Shown: piece by piece, positions 32,846-41,406 of the stretch
Layout: the number at the start of each line of letters is the position of its first letter
Position numbering within the stretch: position 1 is the first letter of the stretch
Assembly (NCBI RefSeq): GCF_029894125.1
Contig: NZ_JARXYZ010000023.1
Coordinates: 1-64,000 of the forward strand
Reading direction: 5' to 3'
DNA: 64,000 nt
From: Kitasatospora sp. MAA19
GTDB lineage: Bacteria > Actinomycetota > Actinomycetes > Streptomycetales > Streptomycetaceae
Made by a program: the position numbers and the translations under genes
Notes under the pieces: model-generated
What the model was told of the DNA's origin: nothing
Seen by the model: only the letters and a program-made list of their open reading frames with translations
Databases searched by the model: none

Positions 32846-33522
32846 GACTCGCGCAGCGTGTAGCCGACGCCGCGGACGGTGTGGATCAGCGGCGTGAGGC
32901 CGGGCCGGTCCAGCTTGCGGCGCAGGTAGCCGATGAACACCGCGAGGTTCTTCGAGCCCGGGCCGAAGTCGTAGCCCCAGATCTGCTCGTAGACCGTGGC
33001 CTGGTCGAGCACCGCGCCCGCGTGCCGGGCCAGCAGCTCCAGCAGGTCGAACTCGGTGCGGGACAGTTCCAGCTCCCGGCCGGCCCGCCAGGCCCGGCGG
33101 GCGTGCGGTTCGACCCGCAGGTCGGCCACGGTGAGGACGTCCGCGACGGGCCCGGGCGGGTTGCGGCGCAGCAGGGCGCGCAGGCGGGCGAACAGCTCGT
33201 CCACGTCGAAGGGCTTGACCAGGTAGTCGTCGGCCCCGGCGTCGAGGCCGGCGATCCGGTCCGGGACCTCGACCCGGGCGGTGAGCATCAGGACCGGGGT
33301 GCGGTCGCCGTCGGCGCGCAGGCGGCGGCAGACCTCCAGGCCGTCCGGGCCGGGCATCATCACGTCCAGGACCAGGAGATCCGGGCGCTGCTCGCTGAGG
33401 ACGGCCAGGGTCTGGGCGCCGTCCGCTGCGGTGCTCACCCGGTACCCCTCCAGTTGGAGGGCGCGGCTGAGGGAGTCGCGGATGGCCCGGTCGTCCTCGG
33501 CGATCAGCACGGTGTGGGTCAT
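32842..33522 (-). CDS. OmpR/PhoB-family response regulator
   Basis: The 226-residue protein has a receiver domain with the acidic pair Asp10-Asp11, phospho-acceptor Asp53 in LLVLDVMMPGPDG and Lys in YLVKPFDVDEL, then a winged-helix DNA-binding domain (ELSRTEFDLLELLARHAGAV ... IHTVRGVGYTLRE). It is the partner of the kinase that follows with a four-base overlap. The ATG at 33522 is taken because the receiver begins directly after it (THTVLIAEDD). Confidence 0.95.
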   Translation of the reverse strand: MTHTVLIAEDDRAIRDSLSRALQLEGYRVSTAADGAQTLAVLSEQRPDLLVLDVMMPGPDGLEVCRRLRADGDRTPVLMLTARVEVPDRIAGLDAGADDYLVKPFDVDELFARLRALLRRNPPGPVADVLTVADLRVEPHARRAWRAGRELELSRTEFDLLELLARHAGAVLDQATVYEQIWGYDFGPGSKNLAVFIGYLRRKLDRPGLTPLIHTVRGVGYTLRES

Positions 33523-33895
33523 GGCTCTGATTCTCCCTGGCGTGCCCACGACGGTTTCCGGCGGGTCAGGGATTGGCCGGGGACGGCCGGGGCCGGCGTA
33601 GCGGCGGTCGGGTGTCCGGGCGGTGTCGGCGCGGCGGGCGCGCGGCTCCGGCAGGGCGAGGAACTGGACGCCGGCGCCGAGGAACCCGGCGTGCGCGGGG
33701 TCGGGTGACTCGGTCGGCGGCACCGCCCGGATCCGGCCGTCCGGCTCGGGGCACGGCCTGCCCCCGCCCGCTTGACCAGGACCTCTCCCGGCCGACTTCC
33801 GCCGGGTCGGGCGGGGGCGTACGGTGGCCACACGGTGGCGTGTCCGCCGGGCGTGCCGCCGGGTCCATGTCGGCACGCCCCTGCCGGAGGCCGCG
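33523..33895. other. 373-bp divergent region without a recognisable gene
   Basis: This gap lies between the response regulator and gltD, which are divergent. Open frames exist on both strands but lack starts with ribosome sites. One stretch on the minus strand reads like protein (FLGAGVQFLALPEPRARR) but I cannot assign it, and it may be chance. Both promoters must lie here. Confidence 0.4.
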
Positions 33896-35365
33896 ATGGC
33901 AGACCGGATGGCTTTCCTCACCACCGCGCGCGCGGAGCGCGAGCGGCGGGACGCGCAGGAGCGGCTGGGGGACTGGCGGGAGGTGTACCGGCCGGGGGCA
34001 CTGCTGCCGGTCGTGGGCGGGCAGGCGGGCCGGTGCATGGACTGCGGCCTGCCGTTCTGCCACAGCGCCTGCCCGCTGGGGAACCTGGTACCGGAGTGGA
34101 ACCGGCTGGTGGCGGATGCCGACTGGCGGGCCGCGGCCGCCCGGCTGCTGGCGACCAACAACTTCCCCGAGTTCACCGGGCGGCTCTGCCCGGCGCCCTG
34201 CGAGAGCGCGTGCGTGCTGGCGATCGACGGCGCGGCGGTGACGATCAAGAACGTGGAGCTGGCGATCACCGACCGGGCCTGGGAGCAGGGCTGGGACCTG
34301 CCGCAGCCGCCCGAACGGGCCGACGGGCGGCGGGTGGCGGTGGTCGGCTCGGGCCCGGCCGGGCTGGCCGCCGCGCAGCAGCTGACCCGGGCCGGGTACG
34401 CCACCACGGTCTACGAGCGGGCCGACCGGCCCGGCGGTCTGCTGCGCTACGGGATCCCGCCGTTCAGGCTGGAGAAGCACCGGCTGGACCGGCGGCTGGA
34501 CCAGATGCGGGCCGAGGGCACCGCCTTCCGCACCGGGGTGTGCGTCGGCCGGGACGTCGCGGCCGGGGAACTGCGGGCCGGGTGCGACGCGCTGGTGGTG
34601 GCGGTCGGCGCGGCCGCCTGCCGGGAGCTGCCGGTGCCCGGCCGCGGGCTGTCCGGGGTGCACCAGGCGATCGACTACCTGACCTGGGCGAACCGGGTGG
34701 ACGAGGGCGACCTCGCGGCCCCGCCGGTGTCCGCCGAGGGCCGGCACGTGGTGATCGTCGGCGGCGGGGACACCGCGGCGGACTGCCTGGGGACGGCGCT
34801 GCGCCAGGGCGCGGCGTCCGTCACCCAGCTCGACATCAACCCGCGCCCGCCCGCCGGCCGTGCGCCCGGGCAGCCCTGGCCGGTCCACCCGAAGGTGTAC
34901 CGGGAGACCACCTCGCACGAGGAATCGGGAGCCGCGGAGGCCGGGCCCCGGGTGTTCGCGGCGACCACGGTCGGCTTCGAGCCCGGCCCGGACGGCCGAC
35001 TGGCCGCCGTCGGCTTCGCCGAGGCCGAACCGGCCGACCGCAGCCCCCGGGCCGGCACCGAGCGGAGCATCCCGGCGGAGCTGGCGCTGCTCGCACTGGG
35101 CTTCACCGGCCCGGAGCCGGACCAGGGGCTGATCACCCAGCTCGGCCTCGCCACCGGCCCGGACGGGGCCCTGGCCAGGGATGACGGCTTCGCCACCGAC
35201 GCGCCGGGCGTCTTCGTCGCCGGGGACGCCGGGCGCGGGCAGTCGCTGATCGTGTGGGCGATCGCCGAGGGGCGGGCGGCGGCCGCGGCGGTGGACCGCT
35301 ACCTGCGCGGCGACACCGAACTCCCGGCGCCGATCGGGGCGTCGGCGCGGGCACTCACGCTCTGA
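33896..35365 (+). CDS. gltD: Glutamate synthase small subunit-like FAD/Fe-S oxidoreductase, encoded alone
   Basis: The 489-residue protein has the two N-terminal 4Fe-4S motifs of the GltD family, Cys47-Cys50-Cys55-Cys59 and Cys97-Cys101-Cys105. FAD binding at GSGPAGLAAAQQLTRAGY (about 145), the NADPH-binding VIVGGGDTAADC and the C-terminal FVAGDAGRGQSLIVWAIAEG follow. In glutamate synthase it passes NADPH electrons to GltB. No gltB lies nearby, so it may be a second copy that serves another ferredoxin-like acceptor or a GltB encoded elsewhere. GGAGG stands five bases before the ATG. Confidence 0.92.
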   Translation: MADRMAFLTTARAERERRDAQERLGDWREVYRPGALLPVVGGQAGRCMDCGLPFCHSACPLGNLVPEWNRLVADADWRAAAARLLATNNFPEFTGRLCPAPCESACVLAIDGAAVTIKNVELAITDRAWEQGWDLPQPPERADGRRVAVVGSGPAGLAAAQQLTRAGYATTVYERADRPGGLLRYGIPPFRLEKHRLDRRLDQMRAEGTAFRTGVCVGRDVAAGELRAGCDALVVAVGAAACRELPVPGRGLSGVHQAIDYLTWANRVDEGDLAAPPVSAEGRHVVIVGGGDTAADCLGTALRQGAASVTQLDINPRPPAGRAPGQPWPVHPKVYRETTSHEESGAAEAGPRVFAATTVGFEPGPDGRLAAVGFAEAEPADRSPRAGTERSIPAELALLALGFTGPEPDQGLITQLGLATGPDGALARDDGFATDAPGVFVAGDAGRGQSLIVWAIAEGRAAAAAVDRYLRGDTELPAPIGASARALTL

Positions 35366-35559
35366 GGCCCCGGGGGCAGGCGGTCAACCCGGCGGCGTCG
35401 AGCGGGCGTGTCCGCCGCGGCGAGGGCGCTCGGGCGGGCCCGGCAGCCGTGCCGCACCTCCGCACAACCCGGCGCGCCCCGCGAGCCGTTCGGTCACGGC
35501 GCGTCCCCGGAGCGGCCCCGGGTAGGGCCCGGGGCAGCAGACGGACGGAGGGGACCGCC

Positions 35560-38235
35560 ATGCCAGACCAAGTCCCGGGGACACCCGCACAGCCGACAGC
35601 GCCGACGCCAGCCGCTCAGCCCGCGTCACCCGTTCAGCCCGCGCCAGCGACGCCGCCCGCACCGCCGACCCCGCCGTGGTCGGACGGCCAGCCGCCGGTG
35701 CTCGACCACTCGGCCCGCGGCATCCCGAAGGCCACCCTCGTCCCGCTGCGGGTGGACACCCCGCAGTACGGCCCCGCCTTCGCCCGGCACGCCTACCTGC
35801 GCGGGCTCGACCTGCGATCCGGCGAAGTGGCCGCCGTCCGCGAGCAGTTGGCAGTCGATCTGCCCTGGGAACTGCTCGCCGCCACGGCTGCCGACCCCGC
35901 CGAGCGTCCGCTGCGCACCGCCGCCCTCGCGGCCGTCGACGGGACCGCGCTGCGCGCCTTCGGCGAGGCGCTGGAGCGGGTGCGCCGCGCCACGGGCACC
36001 GAGCAGGGCCTGGCGCTGGCCGTCCGGGCCGCCGCCGCGAACGCCGCCTACGACCGCAACGCGGCGGTCACGCCGATCGGCATGATGAACCTGGAGCGCC
36101 TGGAGATGGCCCCGGCCGGCATCGAGCGGGGCGAACTCGTCGCCACCATCCCGCTCGCGCCGCTGGAGGAGACCGCCGTCTCCCAGAAGGAGTGGTCCGT
36201 CACCACCAAGGAGTTCAGCTCGATCGTCACCGACTCGCTGGAGAACGTCAGCGAGACCGGCGTCACCGACAACACCGAACTCGCCCAGTCCACCACCAAC
36301 CAGCTCCAGCACAGCAACCAGTTCAACGTCACCGGCACCGTCTCCGGCGGGATCCCGCTGATCTCCGGCTCCGCCACCTCCGGCATGACCAGCCAGAGCT
36401 CCGACTCCCAGTCCGCCACCGACAGCCGCAAGCACGCGACCACCGTCACCCAGAAGGCGTCCTCGCGCACCAAGCAGGAGCACAAGGTCACCATCACGAC
36501 GACCACCGTGACCGGCTCCTCGGAGACCACCACCCGCACGCTGAAGAACGCCAGCCCCACCGACCCGATCCGGATCGACTACTTCAGCATGATGCGCAAG
36601 TGGCGGGTCCGGCTGTACCGCTCCGGGCTGCGCCTCACCTACGACCTGGCGATCCCCGAACCGGCCGGTGCGCTGCGCGAGGCGTACGCCGAACTCGACG
36701 CGCTGGAGTCGAAGCTGGGCCCCTTCCAGTTCGACGTCCCGCACTCGGACATCACCGAGGAGATCCGCGCCGGCGAGAGCCAGCCGCACTACCTGGTGCT
36801 CGCCGAGCGGTACGGCGCCGTGGTGTCGCTCGCCCCCGGCCCGCACCCGGACGTCCACGTCTCCGCCACCGCGCCGAACAACGACGGCGCGGGCATCTAC
36901 GACGCGCCGCCGCTCACCATCCCGGACGGGTACTGGATCAAGAACCTCTGGTTCCAGTTCGCCTCCGAGAGCCGCACCGGCGACTACCACTACAACCTCA
37001 AGGTGCTCGGCAGCACCATCCCCGAGTGGAACGAGCCGTTCGGCTCCCACGGCCCGGTCGATCTCGCCGACCCGGCCAACGGCGGGCTGCTGCGGCACGC
37101 GGGCGGGCCGTCCGTGGTGAGCCTCCACCTGGTCAACAACCGGCAGACCTGGCTCAGCCTCACCGCCGTCGTCGAACCCACCGACGAGGCCCGGCGGCAG
37201 TGGCAGAACGGCGTCTGGTCGGCCCTGTTCAACGCCGCCCAGACCAAGTACTACGCCGAACAGCAGGACCTCGCCGCCCGCGCCGCCGCCCTGCGGGACC
37301 GGCTGAACGGCGTGGACACCCTCACGCTCCGGCGCGAGGAGAGCGACGAGGTCATGAAGGGCGTGCTGCGCTTCCTGCTCGGCGTGGACTACCACGTGAT
37401 GCCGCAGGAGGTGGTGGATGCGTTCAGGGCCTCCGTCGCCGCGGACCCCGGCCGGCTGCGCCACGGTGCCGGCTTTCCCGGCGACGACACCGGCGGGGTC
37501 GGGGTGGGCGCCGCGGCCTGGGCGGTGGTGCTCGGGCACGAGGCGGAGGTGGCCTTCATCAACCAGGCCATCGAGTGGGAGAACGTCGTCACCTTCCTCT
37601 ACTCGTACTTCTGGGACGCGCCCGCCGCCTGGGCCTTCGTCAGCCGGATCACCCACTCCGACGCCAACCGGCAGGCCTTCCTGCGCGCGGGCAGCGCCCG
37701 GGTGGTGCTCACCGTGCGCAAGGGCTGGGAAGAGGCCTGGGTGCGCTTCGCCGAGGGTGGCTTCCACGGCGCCCCGCTGCCCGCCGACCATCCGTACCTG
37801 ACGATCGCCCGGGAGATCGCCGCCTACGACGACCGGAACTACCCGGGCATCCCGCCGGCCAACCCGGGCAGCAGCGCGCTACTGCTGGAGGACGAGGCGG
37901 TGACCACCTGCGCCGCCGTGGTCGAACCGGCCGCCGGGGGAGCGCCGGTCCTGGTGCCGGTGGCGTCCAGTGCGGGCTTCGAGGCGGACACCGTCGTGGT
38001 CGTCGACGAGTACGACGACCGCCGGATCCAGGAGACCGCCCGGGTGGTGCGGGTACCGGACGACGGCCGGCACCTGCTGCTGGCCGGCCTCACCCACCGG
38101 CACGACGGCACCCTGACGCCGTTCCCCGTCCGCCGCCCGGGCCGACGGGGCACCCTGATCGCCGAGTGGAACGAGTACACCCCGACCTCCGGCACCGACA
38201 TCGCCGTCAGCAGCCCGTTCAAGGACATGGCGTGA
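35560..38235 (+). CDS. Large protein of unknown function, 891 aa, with an S/T/Q-rich amphipathic block
   Basis: The first 45 residues are Pro/Ala/Thr-rich. A helical domain follows (about 55-175). Residues 213-335 are strikingly rich in Ser, Thr and Gln with regular alternation (TTNQLQHSNQFNVTG, SGGIPLISGSATSG, KASSRTKQEHKVTITTTTV). Then comes KWRVRLYRSGLRLTYDLAIP at about 348-367, a beta-sandwich-like region (WIKNLWFQFASESRTGDYHY) and a helical domain with WENVVTFLYSYFWD. No signal peptide. I have a memory of similar 'QHS...ASSRxKxEHKV...WRVxLYRxGLRLTYD' proteins in other bacteria, all without function. GGAGGGGACC precedes the ATG. It overlaps the next gene by four bases. Confidence 0.8.
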   Translation: MPDQVPGTPAQPTAPTPAAQPASPVQPAPATPPAPPTPPWSDGQPPVLDHSARGIPKATLVPLRVDTPQYGPAFARHAYLRGLDLRSGEVAAVREQLAVDLPWELLAATAADPAERPLRTAALAAVDGTALRAFGEALERVRRATGTEQGLALAVRAAAANAAYDRNAAVTPIGMMNLERLEMAPAGIERGELVATIPLAPLEETAVSQKEWSVTTKEFSSIVTDSLENVSETGVTDNTELAQSTTNQLQHSNQFNVTGTVSGGIPLISGSATSGMTSQSSDSQSATDSRKHATTVTQKASSRTKQEHKVTITTTTVTGSSETTTRTLKNASPTDPIRIDYFSMMRKWRVRLYRSGLRLTYDLAIPEPAGALREAYAELDALESKLGPFQFDVPHSDITEEIRAGESQPHYLVLAERYGAVVSLAPGPHPDVHVSATAPNNDGAGIYDAPPLTIPDGYWIKNLWFQFASESRTGDYHYNLKVLGSTIPEWNEPFGSHGPVDLADPANGGLLRHAGGPSVVSLHLVNNRQTWLSLTAVVEPTDEARRQWQNGVWSALFNAAQTKYYAEQQDLAARAAALRDRLNGVDTLTLRREESDEVMKGVLRFLLGVDYHVMPQEVVDAFRASVAADPGRLRHGAGFPGDDTGGVGVGAAAWAVVLGHEAEVAFINQAIEWENVVTFLYSYFWDAPAAWAFVSRITHSDANRQAFLRAGSARVVLTVRKGWEEAWVRFAEGGFHGAPLPADHPYLTIAREIAAYDDRNYPGIPPANPGSSALLLEDEAVTTCAAVVEPAAGGAPVLVPVASSAGFEADTVVVVDEYDDRRIQETARVVRVPDDGRHLLLAGLTHRHDGTLTPFPVRRPGRRGTLIAEWNEYTPTSGTDIAVSSPFKDMA

Positions 38236-39437
38236 GCTTCCTGCGCGACGAGGACGCCTGCCGGCTGCTGGGCCGCCCGCGCGAGGAGCCGCCGACGGTC
38301 TTCGAGTACCTGGCCGCGGAGCTGTGGGTCCGCCATCACTTCGGGTCGGACTTCGAGGCCCGCCCCGGCGCGACCTGGGTGACCTTCCAGCTCGACCGGC
38401 TCGGCGAGTGGTGGGGCACGCCCCGCCGGGACCAGCTGAACCCGCAGGACGCTCTGCCGTACGCCAGGCTCACCCCGCAGCCGCCGGATCCGGTGCTGCG
38501 CATGGTGCTCCAGGTGCTCTCGGAGGACCTGCGCAACACCTTCCCGGTGGCGAAGGTCGAAGCGATCACCCGGATGCTCAAGGACAAGAGCACCCCGGCG
38601 GTCAAGCTGGTCAAGGCGATCCGCGAGCTCACCCCCGGCGGGGCACTCAAGCCCGACATGCTCGGCATCCAGAACCACGTCCCGGAGCTGCGGCTGGAGG
38701 CCCTGGAGGTCGGCACCGAGGACGGCGCCCTCGACACCTACCGCGAACTCCAGGGCAAGATCTCGGTGTTGCGGGACCCGTGCGGACGGATGATCGGGAA
38801 CCGGCTGGCTGTCATGCAGCAGACCGCCGTCCGGCAACTGCCCGACACGGTGGTCTGCGCGGGCACCGACTGGCGGCTCGGCGCGGGGCTGATGGTGCTG
38901 CCGATGCCGCTCAACGTCACCGAGGTGAACGGGGACACCTACGTCGACTGGATCTGCTACTGGCCCACGAACCGGGTGGACCTCCGGGACCACCCGCGGC
39001 CCGCGAACGGGCGCCCCGGCTACGACGGGCTGGTCCTGTACCACATCCACCGGGTGTCGCTGAAGTCGGTGCAACTGCCCGACAAGATCCGCGAGGCGAT
39101 GCTCAACCTGATCGCGGCCCGGCTGCGCGCCCGGTCGCTCGGGCCGGCGCTGCTCCCCGAACTGGCGACCGCGGTGCAGCGCGACCGGCGGCTGTTCACC
39201 CGGGAGGGCGAGCTGTTCCTGGCCGGGCTGGGCGTGGGCGCGCTGCTCGCGCTGGGCGTCTGGGCGGCGGCCGGGGCGGGGCTGGTCGCCGGGCTGGCGG
39301 GGGTGGCCAAGGGCGGGCTGGTGGCCGCGGCGAGTGCGCCCGAGGTGTTCGTCGGCGCGGTGGCCGGTGCGGCCCGGCTCGCGGACGAACTGTGGCCGGC
39401 GGTCTCGCAGTTGGGGTACTTGATGCCGGCCCGCTGA
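38232..39437 (+). CDS. Unknown protein with C-terminal hydrophobic segment, 401 aa; partner of the 891-aa protein
   Basis: The GTG start overlaps the stop of the preceding gene (GTGA), so translation is coupled. Residues 1-320 appear soluble: an N-terminal YLAAELWVRHHFGSDFEARP, a helical centre (AKVEAITRMLKDKSTPAVKL) and a beta-rich block (LPMPLNVTEVNGDTYVDWIC). Residues 327-380 are hydrophobic and Gly/Ala-rich (LFLAGLGVGALLALGVWAAA, GLVAGLAGVAKGG), enough for one or two membrane passes. No known domain. The pair is flanked by gltD upstream and a strong hairpin downstream and seems to be a self-contained two-gene unit. Confidence 0.75.
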   Translation: MSFLRDEDACRLLGRPREEPPTVFEYLAAELWVRHHFGSDFEARPGATWVTFQLDRLGEWWGTPRRDQLNPQDALPYARLTPQPPDPVLRMVLQVLSEDLRNTFPVAKVEAITRMLKDKSTPAVKLVKAIRELTPGGALKPDMLGIQNHVPELRLEALEVGTEDGALDTYRELQGKISVLRDPCGRMIGNRLAVMQQTAVRQLPDTVVCAGTDWRLGAGLMVLPMPLNVTEVNGDTYVDWICYWPTNRVDLRDHPRPANGRPGYDGLVLYHIHRVSLKSVQLPDKIREAMLNLIAARLRARSLGPALLPELATAVQRDRRLFTREGELFLAGLGVGALLALGVWAAAGAGLVAGLAGVAKGGLVAAASAPEVFVGAVAGAARLADELWPAVSQLGYLMPAR

Positions 39438-39445
39438 ACGTGGCC

Positions 39446-39476
39446 GGGCCCGCCCCGGGGTGTGCGGGGCGGGCCC
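39446..39476. terminator. Hairpin, 11-bp perfect stem, after the unknown operon
   Basis: GGGCCCGCCCC at 39446-39456 pairs exactly with 39466-39476 around GGGGTGTGC. It starts nine bases after the stop of the 401-residue gene. The right arm is also part of the 35-bp repeat that follows. Confidence 0.7.
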
Positions 39477-39543
39477 GACCGGGCGCGGCGCGGGGTGTGC
39501 GGGGCGGGCCCGACCGGGCGCGGCGCGGGGTGTGTGGGGCGGG
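39457..39543. repeat. 35-bp tandem repeat between two convergent genes
   Basis: Two exact 35-bp units (39457-39491 and 39492-39526), starting GGGGTGTGCGGGGCGGGCCC, are followed by 17 bases of a third with one change (39527-39543). Each unit carries a copy of the hairpin's right arm, so the repeat multiplies possible terminator stems. Confidence 0.85.
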
Positions 39544-39580
39544 TCAAGCCGGCCGGGGCGCGGGTCAGGCCGGCCGTGGG

Positions 39581-41020
39581 TCAGAGTAGCGGCAGGTGGC
39601 GGAGGAAGACGTCGGTGACGTGGTTGGTGTCGCCGGGGACGAGGGTGCCGTCCGCGGAGGTGAACAGCACCGAGGTGCCGAGGGCGTCGACGAACGGCCG
39701 GTCCGAGCTGCCCGCGGTCTGCGAGCCGTCCGGCGCCACGCTGACCCGCTCGGTGCGGCCGGTCCACAGGTCGCGCCGGAAGACGTCCTGGGCGTTGTTG
39801 GTGTCCCCGGGCACCAGGTTCTCGGCGGTGGAGCTGAAGTAGACCCAGCGGGCGTCGGCGGTGATCTGCCCGTCGTAGGAGTCGCCGGTGGTCGTGGTCC
39901 CGGGGAGCCCGACGCTGACCAGGGTCTCGGTGCCCGCCGCCAGATCGCGGACGTAGACCTCGAAGTGGTGCGCCCAGGGGCCGTCGCCGTGCGAGACCAG
40001 GGCGGAGTAGACGGCGTACCGGCCGTCGGCGCTGAGCGCGGGGGAGGCCGCCCCGCGGTAGCCACCGGCTCCGTCGGTGCTGGCCAGGACGGTCTCCCCG
40101 GCGCGCAGGTCGCGGACGTAGAAGGGGTAGAAGCGGGGTTTGAGGATCGACGGCTGTTCGTCGTGCCGGAAGGAGTCGCGGACGAACTCCTCGTCGGAGA
40201 CGCCGTCGAGCTCGGCGGCTGCCTTGGCGGCGAGGGCGCCCGGCTTGTCGCTGCCGATGATGTTGGTGGCCTTGGAGATGAAGCCGACCGAGCCGCCGTC
40301 GGCGCTGATCACCGGCGAGGCGGAGGAGGCGTTCGCCTCGGTGCCGTCCGCGCCGATGCTGGCCACCCGGGTCTCGCCGGTCCAGCGGTCGGTGACGTAG
40401 ATGTTGCCACCCGTCCAGGTGACCGTGCCGGGGGCCAGGTCGGAGCGGTTGGACTGGTAGGCGACGTACCGGCCGTCCCAGCTGAGCGACGGATGGCCGG
40501 ACTGCCGGCCCGCCTGCGTCCGGGCCGGGTCGTGGCCGGTGGACACCAGCTCGGTGGTCCCGGTCCAGCGGTCGTGGACGTAGACGTCCTCGAAGCCGAG
40601 GTTCGCGCCGGGGGTGAGGTTGGTGGCGTAGGAACTGAACGCCACGTAGCGGCCGTTGCCGCTGATCGCGGCGTCGTAGGAGCCGTCGGCCGCCTGGGCG
40701 CCGTTCGGACCGGTGTTGACCCGTTCGGTCCGGCCGGTCCACAGGTCGCGGACGAAGACGTCGGACTTGCCGTTGGTGTCGCCGGGCACCAGGTTGGCGG
40801 CCTCCGAGGTGAGGACGGCGAAGCGGCCGTCGGCGCTCAGACCGGCGCCCTGCGAGTGTCCGTCGGGCTGCGCCTGGCCGAGCCCGACGGACACCCGCTC
40901 GGTGCGGCCGCGCGGCGCGTCCGCCTGGGCGGGCGTCGCGACCGTGGCGGCGGCCAGCGCGGCCGCCGCCAGCGCGCCGGCCGCGCGCAGCAGTCGTGGT
41001 ACGGAACGTGTGCGGGTCAT
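39581..41020 (-). CDS. Secreted beta-propeller (TolB/PD40-like) protein
   Basis: The 479-residue protein has a signal peptide cleaved after TPAQA (about residue 32). Repeats of about 55-60 residues follow, each with an alternating DGRYVAFSS or DARWVYFSS strand, then NLVPGDTN and a DVFVRDLWTGRTERVS element; I count about seven, enough for a closed propeller. This is the PD40/WD40-like repeat pattern of TolB-like proteins. Such secreted propellers bind other macromolecules or glycans; no catalytic site is visible. GGGAGGG stands before the ATG. It converges on the unknown operon across the repeat and hairpin. Confidence 0.88.
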   Translation of the reverse strand: MTRTRSVPRLLRAAGALAAAALAAATVATPAQADAPRGRTERVSVGLGQAQPDGHSQGAGLSADGRFAVLTSEAANLVPGDTNGKSDVFVRDLWTGRTERVNTGPNGAQAADGSYDAAISGNGRYVAFSSYATNLTPGANLGFEDVYVHDRWTGTTELVSTGHDPARTQAGRQSGHPSLSWDGRYVAYQSNRSDLAPGTVTWTGGNIYVTDRWTGETRVASIGADGTEANASSASPVISADGGSVGFISKATNIIGSDKPGALAAKAAAELDGVSDEEFVRDSFRHDEQPSILKPRFYPFYVRDLRAGETVLASTDGAGGYRGAASPALSADGRYAVYSALVSHGDGPWAHHFEVYVRDLAAGTETLVSVGLPGTTTTGDSYDGQITADARWVYFSSTAENLVPGDTNNAQDVFRRDLWTGRTERVSVAPDGSQTAGSSDRPFVDALGTSVLFTSADGTLVPGDTNHVTDVFLRHLPLL

Positions 41021-41406
41021 CCGGTCCCTCCCCTGGGTTCTGCCGGGCCGCGTCGAACTCCCCGGCGGCCGGCTCGGGGTGAGCCAACCGCCGGGAGCGG
41101 CGGGCGGTCAACGGTGGCCGCCCGGGAGCGGCGGAATCGCGTCACCGGGGGAGAGGGGGAAGGATCGGGTTCGAGCCGAGCACCCGGGAGTATGCCGCCG
41201 CCTACGAGATCCCGATCTGTCTGCCGGACACCGGGCCGAGCGCGTCACGCCAGGAGACGCCCGCGATGACGTTCGCGCCTCCGGTGTCCTGGCCGGTCCG
41301 ATATGGGTGTCCGCGCGTCCGCGTCGGTGCAGGTCATCGACGATGGCCCCGAGCGGGATCGGGAGCGCGCCTTACGCCGCATACCAGGCACAGACGCGGG
41401 TCGCTG
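41021..41406. other. 386-bp region, apparently decayed
   Basis: The region between the propeller gene start and the stop of the phosphotransferase gene has no convincing gene. From about 41160 the base composition is visibly less GC-rich than the neighbourhood. A short plus-strand frame at about 41315-41375 reads VQVIDDGPERDRERALRR, loosely like the ATPase G1 region of a histidine kinase (VxVxDDGPGIPxxDRER), which may be a remnant. Weak evidence. Confidence 0.35.

Noticed and set aside
33560..33800. Minus-strand frame before the response regulator as an N-terminal extension
   Set aside because: The receiver domain begins at the ATG at 33522 and the upstream frame is Arg/Pro-rich with no start signal.
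37839..41111. Long minus-strand frame across the 891-aa gene and propeller
   Set aside because: Arg/Pro/Gly-rich without motifs and out of frame with two well-supported genes.
41315..41375. Possible histidine-kinase G-box remnant (VQVIDDGPERDRERA)
   Set aside because: Too short and lacking the glycine of the motif; mentioned only in the region note.
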